From: Clostridiales bacterium UBA735
Lineage (GTDB): Bacteria; Bacillota; Clostridia; Oscillospirales; Oscillospiraceae
Assembly (NCBI GenBank): GCA_002298695.1
Contig: DBLB01000020.1
Location: 11,699-22,812, forward strand
DNA length: 11,114 nucleotides
Reading direction: 5' to 3'
Shown: positions 1 to 10,097 of the stretch, piece by piece
Numbering within the stretch: position 1 is the stretch's first letter
Layout: every line of letters starts with the position of its first letter
Made by a program: the position numbers and the translations under genes
The notes under the pieces: model-generated
Database searches by the model: none
What the model was told of the DNA's origin: nothing
What the model saw: only the letters and a program-made list of their open reading frames with translations

Positions 1-46
1 GAAAAGATCCGCCGAAGCGCGCCGACGCAATTGTGCGGTGTTGCCT

Positions 47-631
47 TTATTCGGCAGCGGCGAGGACGATCTGAAGCAGTGCGTCGCGGCCGTCGCCCTT
101 TTCCGCGGAGAACGGGATGAGTCGGACGTCCTCCGGCAGGCCCAGCGTCTCGCGGATGCAGGCCAGATTGGGGGCGATCTCGCTCTTTTTCAGCTTGTCG
201 AGCTTGTTGGCCACGACGACGAAGGGCTTGCCGGTTTGCAGAAAATAGCTGGCCATGGTGACGTCGTTGGCGGTCGGCTTATGGCGCGCGTCAACGAGCA
301 TGACACCGAGGTCGATGAGGTCGGGCTCGGCAAAATACGCCTCCATCAGCTTGCCCCAACGCTCGCGCTCGCTCTTCGAGACCTTCGCGTAGCCGTAGCC
401 GGGCAGGTCGATGAGATACATCTTCTCGTCGATCAGGAAATAGTTGATGTGCGTGGTCTTGCCCGGGGCTTCGCCGACGCGGGCGAAGTTTTTCCGGAGC
501 AGGAGCTTGTTGATGACCGAGGATTTGCCGACGTTGGATTTGCCGGCAAAGACGATCTGAGGGATGCCGTCGTGCGGGCAGTCCGCCACGGACGTCACGG
601 AGCGCACGAACTGCGCGTTGTGCAGATTCAT
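47..631 (-). CDS. engB: EngB/YsxC (YihA-type) ribosome biogenesis GTP-binding protein
   Basis: TRAFAC-class GTPase of the EngB/YsxC/YihA family, 194 residues, a normal family length. Known role: essential GTPase in late assembly of the 50S ribosomal subunit in the cytoplasm. Visible GTPase motifs: G1 GKSNVGKSS at residues 30-38, G2 threonines in PGKTT (56-60), G3 DLPG at 75-78, G4 NKLD at 142-145, and G5 around FSAEKG at 174-179. The ATG at 629-631 is chosen over a longer open frame reaching back to 757, because a strong Shine-Dalgarno AGGAGG (637-642) sits 5 bases before it and the protein then begins as family members do. The preceding lon stop codon is only 10 bases upstream and overlaps that Shine-Dalgarno, so engB is probably co-transcribed and coupled with lon. 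The lon-engB order is also found in Bacillus (lonA-ysxC). Confidence 0.96.
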   Translation of the reverse strand: MNLHNAQFVRSVTSVADCPHDGIPQIVFAGKSNVGKSSVINKLLLRKNFARVGEAPGKTTHINYFLIDEKMYLIDLPGYGYAKVSKSERERWGKLMEAYFAEPDLIDLGVMLVDARHKPTANDVTMASYFLQTGKPFVVVANKLDKLKKSEIAPNLACIRETLGLPEDVRLIPFSAEKGDGRDALLQIVLAAAE

Positions 632-636
632 AGTCC

Positions 637-641
637 CCTCC

Positions 642-642
<1 letters not shown>
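637..642 (-). promoter_or_regulatory. engB ribosome binding site overlapping the lon stop codon
   Basis: AGGAGG on the minus strand, 5 bases before the engB ATG. Its first A is the last base of the lon TGA stop. The site fixes the engB start and suggests that ribosomes terminating on lon can feed engB translation. Confidence 0.8.
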
Positions 643-3053
<2,411 letters not shown>

Positions 3054-3060
3054 AAAATCG

Positions 3061-3077
3061 TCTCCTTTCGTTGGAGA
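3061..3077 (-). promoter_or_regulatory. Small hairpin covering the lon Shine-Dalgarno
   Basis: In the lon leader, TCTCC (3077-3073) can pair with GGAGA (3065-3061) across a 7-base AACGAAA loop. The pairing buries most of the AAAGGAG ribosome binding site at 3062-3068. The stem is only 5 bp, so it would be weak and could melt with temperature. A regulatory role is inference. Confidence 0.35.
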
Positions 3078-3103
3078 AATGGGGGATTTTCTGAAAACAG
3101 CGC

Positions 3104-3129
3104 AAAAAGGGAGCAGGAATGCTCCCTTT
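3104..3129 (-). terminator. Rho-independent terminator after clpX
   Basis: On the minus strand AAAGGGAGCA (3129-3120) pairs perfectly with TGCTCCCTTT (3115-3106) around a TTCC loop, and the T run extends through 3104. It starts 6 bases past the clpX stop codon. The 10-bp stem, 4-base loop and U tract are the classic intrinsic terminator form. It should end or reduce transcription before lon. Confidence 0.85.
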
Positions 3130-3135
3130 CTGTGT

Positions 3136-4401
<1,266 letters not shown>

Positions 4402-4409
4402 TTTCCCTT

Positions 4410-4416
4410 CTCCTTT
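4410..4416 (-). promoter_or_regulatory. clpX ribosome binding site supporting a TTG start
   Basis: AAAGGAG lies 8 bases before TTG at 4401-4399. It decides the start, because no ATG is available at the N-terminus of the conserved zinc-binding domain. It begins one base after the 3' end of the branched structure at 4418-4484. Confidence 0.85.
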
Positions 4417-4417
4417 C

Positions 4418-4484
4418 AGGGAATGATGCCTCCGGCGGGCCGGAGGCGGTCAGGGCCGGGCGGACGGGCCGCCCGGAGTTCCCT
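4418..4484 (-). promoter_or_regulatory. Branched two-hairpin RNA structure between clpP and clpX
   Basis: Three nested or adjacent inverted repeats fill the clpP-clpX gap. An outer 6-bp stem (4418-4423 with 4479-4484) encloses two GC-rich hairpins: 4428-4436 with 4439-4447 (9 bp as written, effectively 8 bp plus a 4-base loop) and 4456-4463 with 4469-4476 (8 bp, 5-base loop). Together they can form a three-way junction that ends next to the clpX Shine-Dalgarno. No T run follows on the minus strand, so it is not a standard intrinsic terminator. mRNA processing, stabilisation or control of clpX translation are possible roles. Confidence 0.55.
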
Positions 4485-4488
4485 CGGA

Positions 4489-5070
4489 TTATCTTTTGTC
4501 GATGACCTTATCGATCAGACCGTAGGCCAGCGCCTCTTCGGCGGTCATGAAGTTGTCGCGCTCGCACGCGGCGGTGATCTCCTCGACGCTCCGGCCGGTG
4601 TTGTCCGCCAGAATGGCGTTCAGGCGCTTTTTGATGACCTCCAGGCGCTTCAGGTGGATGGCCATGTCGGTGATCTGGCCCTGTGTCCCGGCGGAGGGCT
4701 GATGGATCATGATCTCGGCATTCGGCAGCGCGAGGCGCTTACCCTTCGTACCGGACGACAGCAGAAACGCGCCCATCGAGGCGGCCATGCCCACGCAGAT
4801 CGTGGACACGTCGCACTTGATGTACTGCATCGTGTCGTAGATGGCCATGCCGTCGGTCACGGAACCGCCGGGGGAGTTGATGTAAAACTGGATGTCCTTG
4901 TCAGGATCCTGCGCTTCGAGGTAGAGCAGCTGCGCAACGACGAGACTGGCCGTCGTGGAGTTGACCTCCTCGGAAAGCATGATGATACGGTCGTTCAGCA
5001 GGCGGGAGAAGATGTCATACGAACGCTCTCCGCGGCTGGTCTGCTCGACAACATACGGAACCAAACTCAT
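4489..5070 (-). CDS. clpP: ATP-dependent Clp protease proteolytic subunit ClpP
   Basis: Serine peptidase of family S14. Fourteen copies form the barrel that degrades proteins fed in by ClpX or ClpC-type unfoldases. The 193 residues match the usual length. The catalytic triad is visible: Ser98 in GMAASMG, His123 in MIHQP and Asp172 in the ERDNFM segment. The oxyanion-region motif NSPGGSV is at 65-71. The N-terminus ([20 protein letters not shown]) is that of mature ClpP, with essentially no propeptide. The ATG at 5068-5070 has AAAGGAG 7 bases upstream. The gene lies 59 bases after tig and upstream of clpX. This tig-clpP-clpX order is also seen in E. coli, whereas Bacillus carries clpP elsewhere. 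No CtsR or CIRCE operator was seen upstream. Confidence 0.98.
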   Translation of the reverse strand: MSLVPYVVEQTSRGERSYDIFSRLLNDRIIMLSEEVNSTTASLVVAQLLYLEAQDPDKDIQFYINSPGGSVTDGMAIYDTMQYIKCDVSTICVGMAASMGAFLLSSGTKGKRLALPNAEIMIHQPSAGTQGQITDMAIHLKRLEVIKKRLNAILADNTGRSVEEITAACERDNFMTAEEALAYGLIDKVIDKR

Positions 5071-5085
5071 TGAAATTCTCCTTTC

Positions 5086-5103
5086 ATTGGCGCGTTTGCC
5101 AAT
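5086..5103 (-). promoter_or_regulatory. Small hairpin in the tig-clpP gap
   Basis: ATTGGC and GCCAAT form a 6-bp stem with a 6-base loop, one base upstream of the clpP Shine-Dalgarno (5078-5084). No T run follows, so it does not look like a terminator. It may be a stability or processing element, or chance. Confidence 0.35.
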
Positions 5104-5129
5104 ACAATCCTAACCAGGCTGCGGGAGAA

Positions 5130-6500
5130 TTATTCCTTTTCAGCCTGCTCGGCTTCTGCGGCGGAAGCTTCCTCAGCGGGAGTCTCCTCCGCCTTCTTCT
5201 TTGCGGACTTCTTCGCGGGCTTTTCCTCAACGGCAACGGCGCTGTCGGCCAGGAGCTTGGCGGCCTTGCGGGTCTTCAGCTCTTCGCGGACGGTATCTGT
5301 ATTGACGGCTTCCCTGACCTTGTCCAGCTCCATCTGGTACTGATCGGCCATCTTCTGCAGTTCTTCGTCCACTTCCTCGTCGAGCACTTCGATCTTCTCC
5401 GCCTCGGCGACAGCCTCGAGCAGGAGGCTGGTGCGGACGGTCTGCTCGGCCATCGGGCGCATGGACTGGCGCAGGCTGTCAAGATTGCCGCCGACCATCT
5501 TCGCATAGTCTTCCATCTTCATGCCCTGCATCTGAAGCTGATAGGCAAACTGGTTGAGCTGACGGTCGACCTGCTCGTCGATCATGCAGGCCGGGATCTC
5601 GGCGGTCATGTTCTTTGCGGCGGCCTCGACAACGGCGTCTTCAAACGCGCGGTCAGACTCTTCCTGGCGGGTCTTCGTCAGGCGGGCCTTGATGTCCTTC
5701 TTGAGGTCGGCCAGCGTGTCGAACTCGGAGACGTCCTTGGCGAACTCGTCGTCCAGCGCGGGCTTGAGGGTCTCCTTGACCTCGTGGATCTTGCAACGGA
5801 AGGTCGCGGGCTTGCCGGCGAGCTCCTTGGCGTTGTAGTCTGCGGGGAACGTGACCTCGACGTCCTTCTCGTCGCCGGCTTTCACGCCGATGAGCGCTTC
5901 TTCGAAGCCGGGGATGAAGGAACCGGAACCGAGCGTCAGGCTGTACTTCTCGGCCTTGCCGCCTTCAAACGCCTTGCCGTCGACAAAGCCCTCGAAGTCG
6001 ATGACGACGGTATCGCCGGTCTTCGCTTCGCGCTCGACGGTCTCGATGCGGGCATTGCGGTCGGCCATGCGGTTCAGCTCGGCGTCGACGTCGGCCTTCG
6101 GCACGGAAACGGCCTTCTTCGCGACCTCGAGACCCTTGTATTCGCCGAGCGTGACCTCGGGATAGAGCGCGGTGGAAACGGTCAGGGCGACATTGCCCTC
6201 TTCCGTGGTGTCCATATCGACAACGGACGGCTGGCCGACGGCCTTGAGGCCCTGCTCAGTGACGGCCTTCTCGTAGATCTCCGGGAAGATCTCGTTCACG
6301 GCATCTTCATAGAACACCGTGGGGCCGTACATGCTCTCGACCATTTTGCGCGGGGCCTTACCCTTGCGGAAGCCGGGGATCATAATGTTCTTGCGGCACT
6401 TGGCATACGCCTTGTTCAGGGCCGTTTCGAATTCGGCTTTTTCGATCTCAAGGGCAATTTTGGCATTGCCGTTTTCTTTTTCTACGCTCTTGACATTCAT
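5130..6500 (-). CDS. tig: Trigger factor, ribosome-associated chaperone and prolyl isomerase
   Basis: Trigger factor binds the ribosome near the exit tunnel and shields nascent chains. The 456 residues contain an N-terminal ribosome-binding domain with the docking signature GFRKGKAP at 43-50. An FKBP-type peptidyl-prolyl isomerase domain follows at about 155-245 (for example DTVVIDFEGFVDGKAFEGG). The helical C-terminal chaperone domain runs to about 420. The last 34 residues are a low-complexity Lys/Glu/Ala tail. The start is the ATG at 6498-6500, giving MNVKSVEKEN as in family members, with AGGAGG 9 bases upstream. The open frame extends to 6545, but that extension has no comparable ribosome site. 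A promoter at 6567-6595 gives a leader of about 60 bases. The gene heads the tig-clpP-clpX-lon-engB cluster. Confidence 0.98.
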   Translation of the reverse strand: MNVKSVEKENGNAKIALEIEKAEFETALNKAYAKCRKNIMIPGFRKGKAPRKMVESMYGPTVFYEDAVNEIFPEIYEKAVTEQGLKAVGQPSVVDMDTTEEGNVALTVSTALYPEVTLGEYKGLEVAKKAVSVPKADVDAELNRMADRNARIETVEREAKTGDTVVIDFEGFVDGKAFEGGKAEKYSLTLGSGSFIPGFEEALIGVKAGDEKDVEVTFPADYNAKELAGKPATFRCKIHEVKETLKPALDDEFAKDVSEFDTLADLKKDIKARLTKTRQEESDRAFEDAVVEAAAKNMTAEIPACMIDEQVDRQLNQFAYQLQMQGMKMEDYAKMVGGNLDSLRQSMRPMAEQTVRTSLLLEAVAEAEKIEVLDEEVDEELQKMADQYQMELDKVREAVNTDTVREELKTRKAAKLLADSAVAVEEKPAKKSAKKKAEETPAEEASAAEAEQAEKE

Positions 6501-6566
6501 GTTGATTTTCCTCCTATGCGGTGCGGCCGCAGGGCCGTTTTTCACCCAGTCATTTGAATCCGATTT

Positions 6567-6595
6567 ATTCTATCAGACTTTTCGCAAGATTTCCA
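6567..6595 (-). promoter_or_regulatory. Probable sigma-A promoter of the tig-clp cluster
   Basis: On the minus strand an extended -10 element TGATAGAAT (TG at 6575-6574, hexamer TAGAAT at 6572-6567) lies 17 bases after a weak -35 hexamer TGGAAA (6595-6590). The surrounding 6541-6660 region is AT-rich against the GC-rich genes. It lies about 66 bases upstream of the tig ATG. The extended -10 would compensate for the poor -35. Confidence 0.65.
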
Positions 6596-6616
6596 CTCTT
6601 TTTTCCGGAAATCTGC
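6585..6616. repeat. Inverted repeat overlapping the tig -35 element
   Basis: Arms GATTTCC and GGAAATC are perfect over 7 bp (6588-6594 and 6607-6613), and GC-ends extend them to 10 bp if one base is bulged, with a 12-base centre. The left arm covers most of the -35 hexamer of the proposed promoter. The centre also holds part of the palindrome TTCCGGAA (6603-6610). It could be an operator for an unknown regulator. It matches neither the CIRCE nor the CtsR consensus that I know. Confidence 0.4.
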
Positions 6617-6624
6617 AATTTTAC

Positions 6625-6647
6625 AAAAAATTCAGAAAGTTTTTCTG
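6625..6647 (-). terminator. Weak intrinsic terminator after the metallophosphoesterase gene
   Basis: Directly after the stop codon, CAGAAA (6647-6642) pairs with TTTCTG (6638-6633) over a 3-base loop, and a run of six T follows after two A (6630-6625). The stem is short and AT-rich, so termination may be partial. Its position at the end of the right-hand operon and just before the tig promoter fits a transcription boundary. Confidence 0.5.
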
Positions 6648-7337
6648 TCAATCCAGAACTTTCACGGGTTTGAAGTTTACATAATCAGCAGACACCAACC
6701 GGAAGTCGATGCCCTTCCAATCCCCTTGAATGGCAAGTCGGTGGCTCTCGGCGTGGAGGTGGCCGTAATAGCAGCGGCGCACGCCGTAGCGCAGCAGCAG
6801 TTCCAGAATTTCCGGGCACTCGTAGCCCTGATAGCGCGGCGGATAGTGCAGAAAGCAGAGCTTCTCCCGCTCGCCCGCCGCTCTCAGCGACGTCTCCAGT
6901 CGCCCGAGCTCCCGCCGGAAGACCTTTTCGTCGTGCGTGCCGCCCTTGTCCTCTTCGTAGAACCAGCCGCGCGTCCCGCAGAGCGCCACGTCTCCATAAA
7001 AATGGCAGTTGTTGTGCAGGATCTCCATATCAGGAAATCCCTGCTCCGCGCAGAACTGATAGAACTTTGCCGCTGTCGTCCACCAATAGTCGTGATTGCC
7101 CTTGAGCAGGATCTTCCGCCCCGGGATGGCGTTGATGAACGCAAAATCTGCTTTTGCCCGCCCGATGCCGAGCGCCCAGCTGAGGTCGCCGAGAAGAACC
7201 GTCGTATCCTCCGGGCCGATAATGGACAGCCCCTCGCGGAGCTTGTCCACATAGCCGACCCACTTCCCGCCGAACACATCCATCGGCTTGTCCGCGCCAA
7301 GGCTGAGGTGCAGGTCTCCGATCGCGTACAGGGCCAT
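6648..7337 (-). CDS. Calcineurin-like metallophosphoesterase
   Basis: Predicted phosphohydrolase of the calcineurin-like metallophosphoesterase superfamily, 229 residues, resembling the small clostridial COG1768-type proteins. The di-metal motifs are all present: GDLHLS with Asp8 and His10, GDLSW with Asp51, GNHD at 80-83, a histidine in LHYPP (His164), and GHLH at 192-195. There is no signal peptide or membrane segment, so it should be cytoplasmic. The substrate cannot be told from the sequence. The ATG at 7335-7337 shares one base with the thrC TGA (TGATG) and has no good Shine-Dalgarno, which suggests termination-reinitiation from thrC. It is the last gene of the overlapping operon, and a weak terminator follows its stop codon. 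Confidence 0.9.
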   Translation of the reverse strand: MALYAIGDLHLSLGADKPMDVFGGKWVGYVDKLREGLSIIGPEDTTVLLGDLSWALGIGRAKADFAFINAIPGRKILLKGNHDYWWTTAAKFYQFCAEQGFPDMEILHNNCHFYGDVALCGTRGWFYEEDKGGTHDEKVFRRELGRLETSLRAAGEREKLCFLHYPPRYQGYECPEILELLLRYGVRRCYYGHLHAESHRLAIQGDWKGIDFRLVSADYVNFKPVKVLD

Positions 7338-8821
7338 CAGCGCAGGAAATCTGTGACGACGGCGCGCATGGCGCCCTTGTCTGCCACGCCGTCAAAGCGG
7401 ACGGGTTTGCCGGCGAGGCTTGCCAGCGGCGCGGGGACGGGCTTGCCGGACACCTCAGCAAGCTGGGCGATGATCTGCGTACCGGGGCGGTGCTCCTCGC
7501 AGCCGAGCGCGTCGAGCACGCTGGCGCAGAACTTGAACGGGCTCGCCGTCGACGCGACGATCATCGGCGTACCGCTGCCGTCCGCCTTGCGGAACTGCTC
7601 CGCCACGCGGTAGGCCACTGCCGTGTGCGTGTCGAGCAGATAACCACTGCGCTTGTATTCCGCGCCGATCATCTCCTCGGTCCCCGCGTCGTCGCAGAAA
7701 CCGCAGGAGAACACGGCCTGAATGGCGTTTCGGATCTCGTCGGACACGGTATAGCGCCCCGTTTCGGCGAGCTGCGCCATATAGCCGCGCACCGCCTCGT
7801 CCGAGCCGGACAGCAGATAGAGCAGCCGTTCGAGGTTCGACGAGATGAGAATGTCCATCGACGGCGAGGCCGTCTGATAAAACGGCCGGTTGCGGTCATA
7901 CGTGCCGGTCGTGAGGAAATCGGTCAGGATGTTGTTCGCGTTTGACGCGCACACCAGCCGCCGGATGGGCACGCCCATGCAGCGGGCATAGTACGCCGCG
8001 AGAATGTTGCCGAAGTTGCCGGTCGGCACGCAGACGTCCACTTCCTCGCCCATCGTGATCTGCTCTGCCGTGACTAGGTCGCAGTACGCGGACACATAAT
8101 AGACGATCTGCGGCAGGACGCGGCCCCAGTTGATGGAGTTGGCCGACGAGAGGAAATAGCCGCGCGCGGCCAGCTCCTCGCGGAGCGAAACGTCGGAGAA
8201 CAGCGTCTTCACGCCCGTCTGCGCGTCATCAAAGTTGCCGCGCACCGCGCACACGCCGACGTTGCCGCCCTCCTGCGTGACCATTTGCAGCTTCTGGATG
8301 TCGGACACGCCGCCGTCCGGATAGAACACGAGGATCTTCGTGTGCTCCACATCCCGGAAGCCCTCGAGCGCCGCCTTGCCCGTGTCGCCGGACGTTGCGA
8401 CGAGGATGCAGACCGTCTTCTGCTCTCCGGTCTTGCGGAGGCTCGCCGTCAGCAGATACGGCAGCATCTGCAGCGCCATATCCTTGAACGCGCACGTCGG
8501 CCCGTGCCAGAGCTCCATCACATACACGCCGTCCTCCGTCTTCACGACGGGCGCGGCAGCGGGCGTGTCAAACTTCGCAGGGCCATACGCCTTTTCCGCA
8601 AAGTCCAGCAGCTCCTTCTGCGAAAAATCATCGAGATAGAGGCCCATGATGTGCGCGGCCCGCTTCGGATAGGAGCAGTGCGTCAGCTCCGTCAGATCCT
8701 CGCGGCTCAGCTGCGGGATCTCCGACGGCAAAAACAGCCCGCCCTCGCGGCTGAGGCCCTGCACAATGGCCTGCGCCGCCGTATAGCGCAGCGACGCATC
8801 TCGGGTACTTACATAATACAT
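7337..8821 (-). CDS. thrC: Threonine synthase
   Basis: PLP-dependent lyase converting O-phosphohomoserine to threonine and phosphate, the last step of threonine biosynthesis. The 494 residues match the long clostridial form (E. coli ThrC is about 428). The PLP lysine is Lys113 in GPTCAFKDMALQ. The SGDTGKAA segment (144-151) and the glycine-rich phosphate loop PTGNFGN (266-272) are intact. The start is ATG at 8819-8821 (MYYVSTRDASLRYT), preceded by GGAGAAGG 10 bases upstream. The longer open frame back to 8887 lies wholly inside the dipeptidase gene and is rejected. The gene overlaps the dipeptidase end by 13 bases and the following metallophosphoesterase by 1 base. No hom or thrB is in the window, so it is separate from any threonine operon visible here. 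Confidence 0.97.
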   Translation of the reverse strand: MYYVSTRDASLRYTAAQAIVQGLSREGGLFLPSEIPQLSREDLTELTHCSYPKRAAHIMGLYLDDFSQKELLDFAEKAYGPAKFDTPAAAPVVKTEDGVYVMELWHGPTCAFKDMALQMLPYLLTASLRKTGEQKTVCILVATSGDTGKAALEGFRDVEHTKILVFYPDGGVSDIQKLQMVTQEGGNVGVCAVRGNFDDAQTGVKTLFSDVSLREELAARGYFLSSANSINWGRVLPQIVYYVSAYCDLVTAEQITMGEEVDVCVPTGNFGNILAAYYARCMGVPIRRLVCASNANNILTDFLTTGTYDRNRPFYQTASPSMDILISSNLERLLYLLSGSDEAVRGYMAQLAETGRYTVSDEIRNAIQAVFSCGFCDDAGTEEMIGAEYKRSGYLLDTHTAVAYRVAEQFRKADGSGTPMIVASTASPFKFCASVLDALGCEEHRPGTQIIAQLAEVSGKPVPAPLASLAGKPVRFDGVADKGAMRAVVTDFLR

Positions 8822-9738
8822 AACTTCACGACCTTCTCCAAGGATTGATAAAACAGGTTCCGGACGGTCTCGCCGCCGAAGCCCCAATTTTCCAAATTTG
8901 TTTCCAGCAGCGCGTAATCGCGCAGCCCGTGCATCCCGTCCGGGAGCACATCGCAGCCATCCAGATCGCCGCCGAGGGCCAGATGTCCGTCGCCGTCCCG
9001 TTCCAGAAAGTGCTCAAGGTGGCGGCGCACATCGTCCATCGACGCATGGCCGGACTCATTCAAAAATGGCGCGTAGAGGTTCAGCCCCGCCGTGCCGCCG
9101 AGATCGCAGATCGCGCGGAACTGCTCGTCCGTCAGATTGCGCACGTGGCCGCAGACGGCCTTCGCGTTGCTGTGGCTGGCCGCGATGGGCTTTTCCGCGA
9201 TCTCGCAGATGTCCCAGAACGCCCGCTCCGAGCAGTGGCTCACGTCCACGATGATCCCGGCCCGCTGCGCCCGCCGCACAAATTCGCGGCCCTGCGCCGT
9301 CAATCCGCCGCCGGTCATGCAGGAACCGGCAAGCGCATTCTCCGCGTTCCACACCGGTGCAATCATCCGCACGCCGCGCGCGGCCAACTCCTCCAGCCGT
9401 CCCGGATCGCAGCCGAACGCCTCCGCGCCCTCGATCGAGAGCACCGCGCCCACGCCGCCTTCCCGCAAAATGGCCGAAACGTCCGCCGAAGTCCGGCAGA
9501 GCGGAATGCCGTGCTTCCGGAGCTGCTCCGAAAAATAAGCCATTGCGGACGCAAAGCGTTCCTCGTCGGTCTGCTCATTCTCGATCCAGACCGTGCAGAA
9601 CGCGAAAAACTGGACATAGGCCGGAAACGCCGCCTGCGCAAGGCTGACCTGCCCGCTGTTTTCCGCGAGCGATTCACCCTTGCGCCAGAGCTCCACTGCG
9701 GTGTCGCAGTGCCCGTCCAGGACCGGATATTTCGTCAA
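8809..9738 (-). CDS. Membrane dipeptidase-like zinc peptidase (family M19)
   Basis: Family M19 (renal dipeptidase type) metallopeptidase, 309 residues. The family hydrolyses dipeptides, sometimes including D-amino acid or dehydro-dipeptides, with two zinc ions in a TIM barrel. Expected ligands are visible: His10 and Asp12 in DGHCDT, bridging Glu103 in SIEGAEA, His168 in VDVSHCS, His189 in AASHSNA, and Asp258 in GGDLDG. RNLTD at 200-204 matches the substrate-side motif. There is no signal peptide, so it is probably cytoplasmic despite the family name. The start is TTG at 9736-9738, supported by GGAGG 7 bases upstream and by the closeness of DGHCDT to the N-terminus. It overlaps the yraN stop by 4 bases and the thrC start by 13 bases. 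The in vivo substrate is unknown; peptide salvage or cell-wall peptide turnover are possible. Confidence 0.93.
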   Translation of the reverse strand: MTKYPVLDGHCDTAVELWRKGESLAENSGQVSLAQAAFPAYVQFFAFCTVWIENEQTDEERFASAMAYFSEQLRKHGIPLCRTSADVSAILREGGVGAVLSIEGAEAFGCDPGRLEELAARGVRMIAPVWNAENALAGSCMTGGGLTAQGREFVRRAQRAGIIVDVSHCSERAFWDICEIAEKPIAASHSNAKAVCGHVRNLTDEQFRAICDLGGTAGLNLYAPFLNESGHASMDDVRRHLEHFLERDGDGHLALGGDLDGCDVLPDGMHGLRDYALLETNLENWGFGGETVRNLFYQSLEKVVKLCIM

Positions 9739-10097
9739 AACGCATCCTCCAGCTGCCGGATGACCGGCTGTTTTGTCGCCATGCCGTCCGGCGCGTAAAT
9801 TTCAATCACGTCAAAGCGCGGCTGCAAGCGCGTCTCGTGGCCCTCGAGCCAGAGCAGCGCCGTCTGCCGCAGACGCTCCTGCTTCCGCGCGTCGACGAAC
9901 TCGCGTGCCGCGCCATGCTCCGCCGACTTGCGCAGCTTGACCTCCGCGAAGATGAGGAATTTCCGATCCTCCGCGATCACGTCGATCTCACCGAAGCGGC
10001 TGCGGTAATTGCAGGCCACGATGCGGCACCCGCGCCCGCGCAGATGCTCGCACGCCAGCGCCTCGCCCCACGGGCCGAGCAGGTCACGCCTTCTCAT
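9735..10097 (-). CDS. yraN: YraN family protein (UPF0102), endonuclease-like fold
   Basis: Small UPF0102/YraN protein of 120 residues, the usual length. Family members carry a restriction-endonuclease-like fold. Here the candidate catalytic set is Asp39 in GEIDVIA, then Glu52 and Lys54 in AEVKLR, preceded by an N-terminal GEALA segment at 11-15 and followed by FDVIEI at 95-100. The biological substrate is not established; DNA repair or recombination roles have been suggested. The ATG at 10095-10097 lies inside the end of rnhB (14-base overlap), with only a weak GAG-type ribosome site, so translation probably depends on rnhB. The rnhB-yraN adjacency is common in bacteria and supports the call. 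The gene overlaps the following dipeptidase by 4 bases. Confidence 0.93.
   Translation of the reverse strand: MRRRDLLGPWGEALACEHLRGRGCRIVACNYRSRFGEIDVIAEDRKFLIFAEVKLRKSAEHGAAREFVDARKQERLRQTALLWLEGHETRLQPRFDVIEIYAPDGMATKQPVIRQLEDAF
9746..9750 (-). promoter_or_regulatory. Dipeptidase ribosome binding site supporting a TTG start
   Basis: GGAGG on the minus strand lies 7 bases before the TTG at 9738-9736. An ATG at 9745-9743 is closer to it but is in another frame, so TTG is the best supported start. Confidence 0.7.

Noticed and set aside
1..46. Terminator or new gene start after engB
   Set aside because: No clear stem with a T run and no ribosome site with an open frame can be shown in the 46 bases left of the engB stop.
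3054..3135. A sigma-A promoter for lon in the clpX-lon gap
   Set aside because: TTGCGC at 3105-3100 has no -10 match at proper spacing, and GAAAAT at 3091-3086 has no -35 partner.
6501..6545. N-terminal extension of trigger factor
   Set aside because: The extension covers the AGGAGG ribosome site of the ATG at 6500, and family members begin MNVK or similar.
5070..6557. A 495-codon open frame on the plus strand, opposite tig
   Set aside because: Antisense shadow of trigger factor. No plausible family motif, and the opposite strand encodes a complete well-recognised protein.
6613..6655. A TTGACA-like -35 hexamer just before the end of the metallophosphoesterase gene (6653-6648)
   Set aside because: The nearest TAAAAT-like -10 is about 22 bases away, too far, and the hexamer overlaps the stop codon and terminator stem. 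The extended -10 promoter at 6567-6595 is better.
8822..8887. N-terminal extension of ThrC inside the dipeptidase gene
   Set aside because: The 22 extra residues are not part of known threonine synthases, and the ATG at 8821 has a purine-rich ribosome site.
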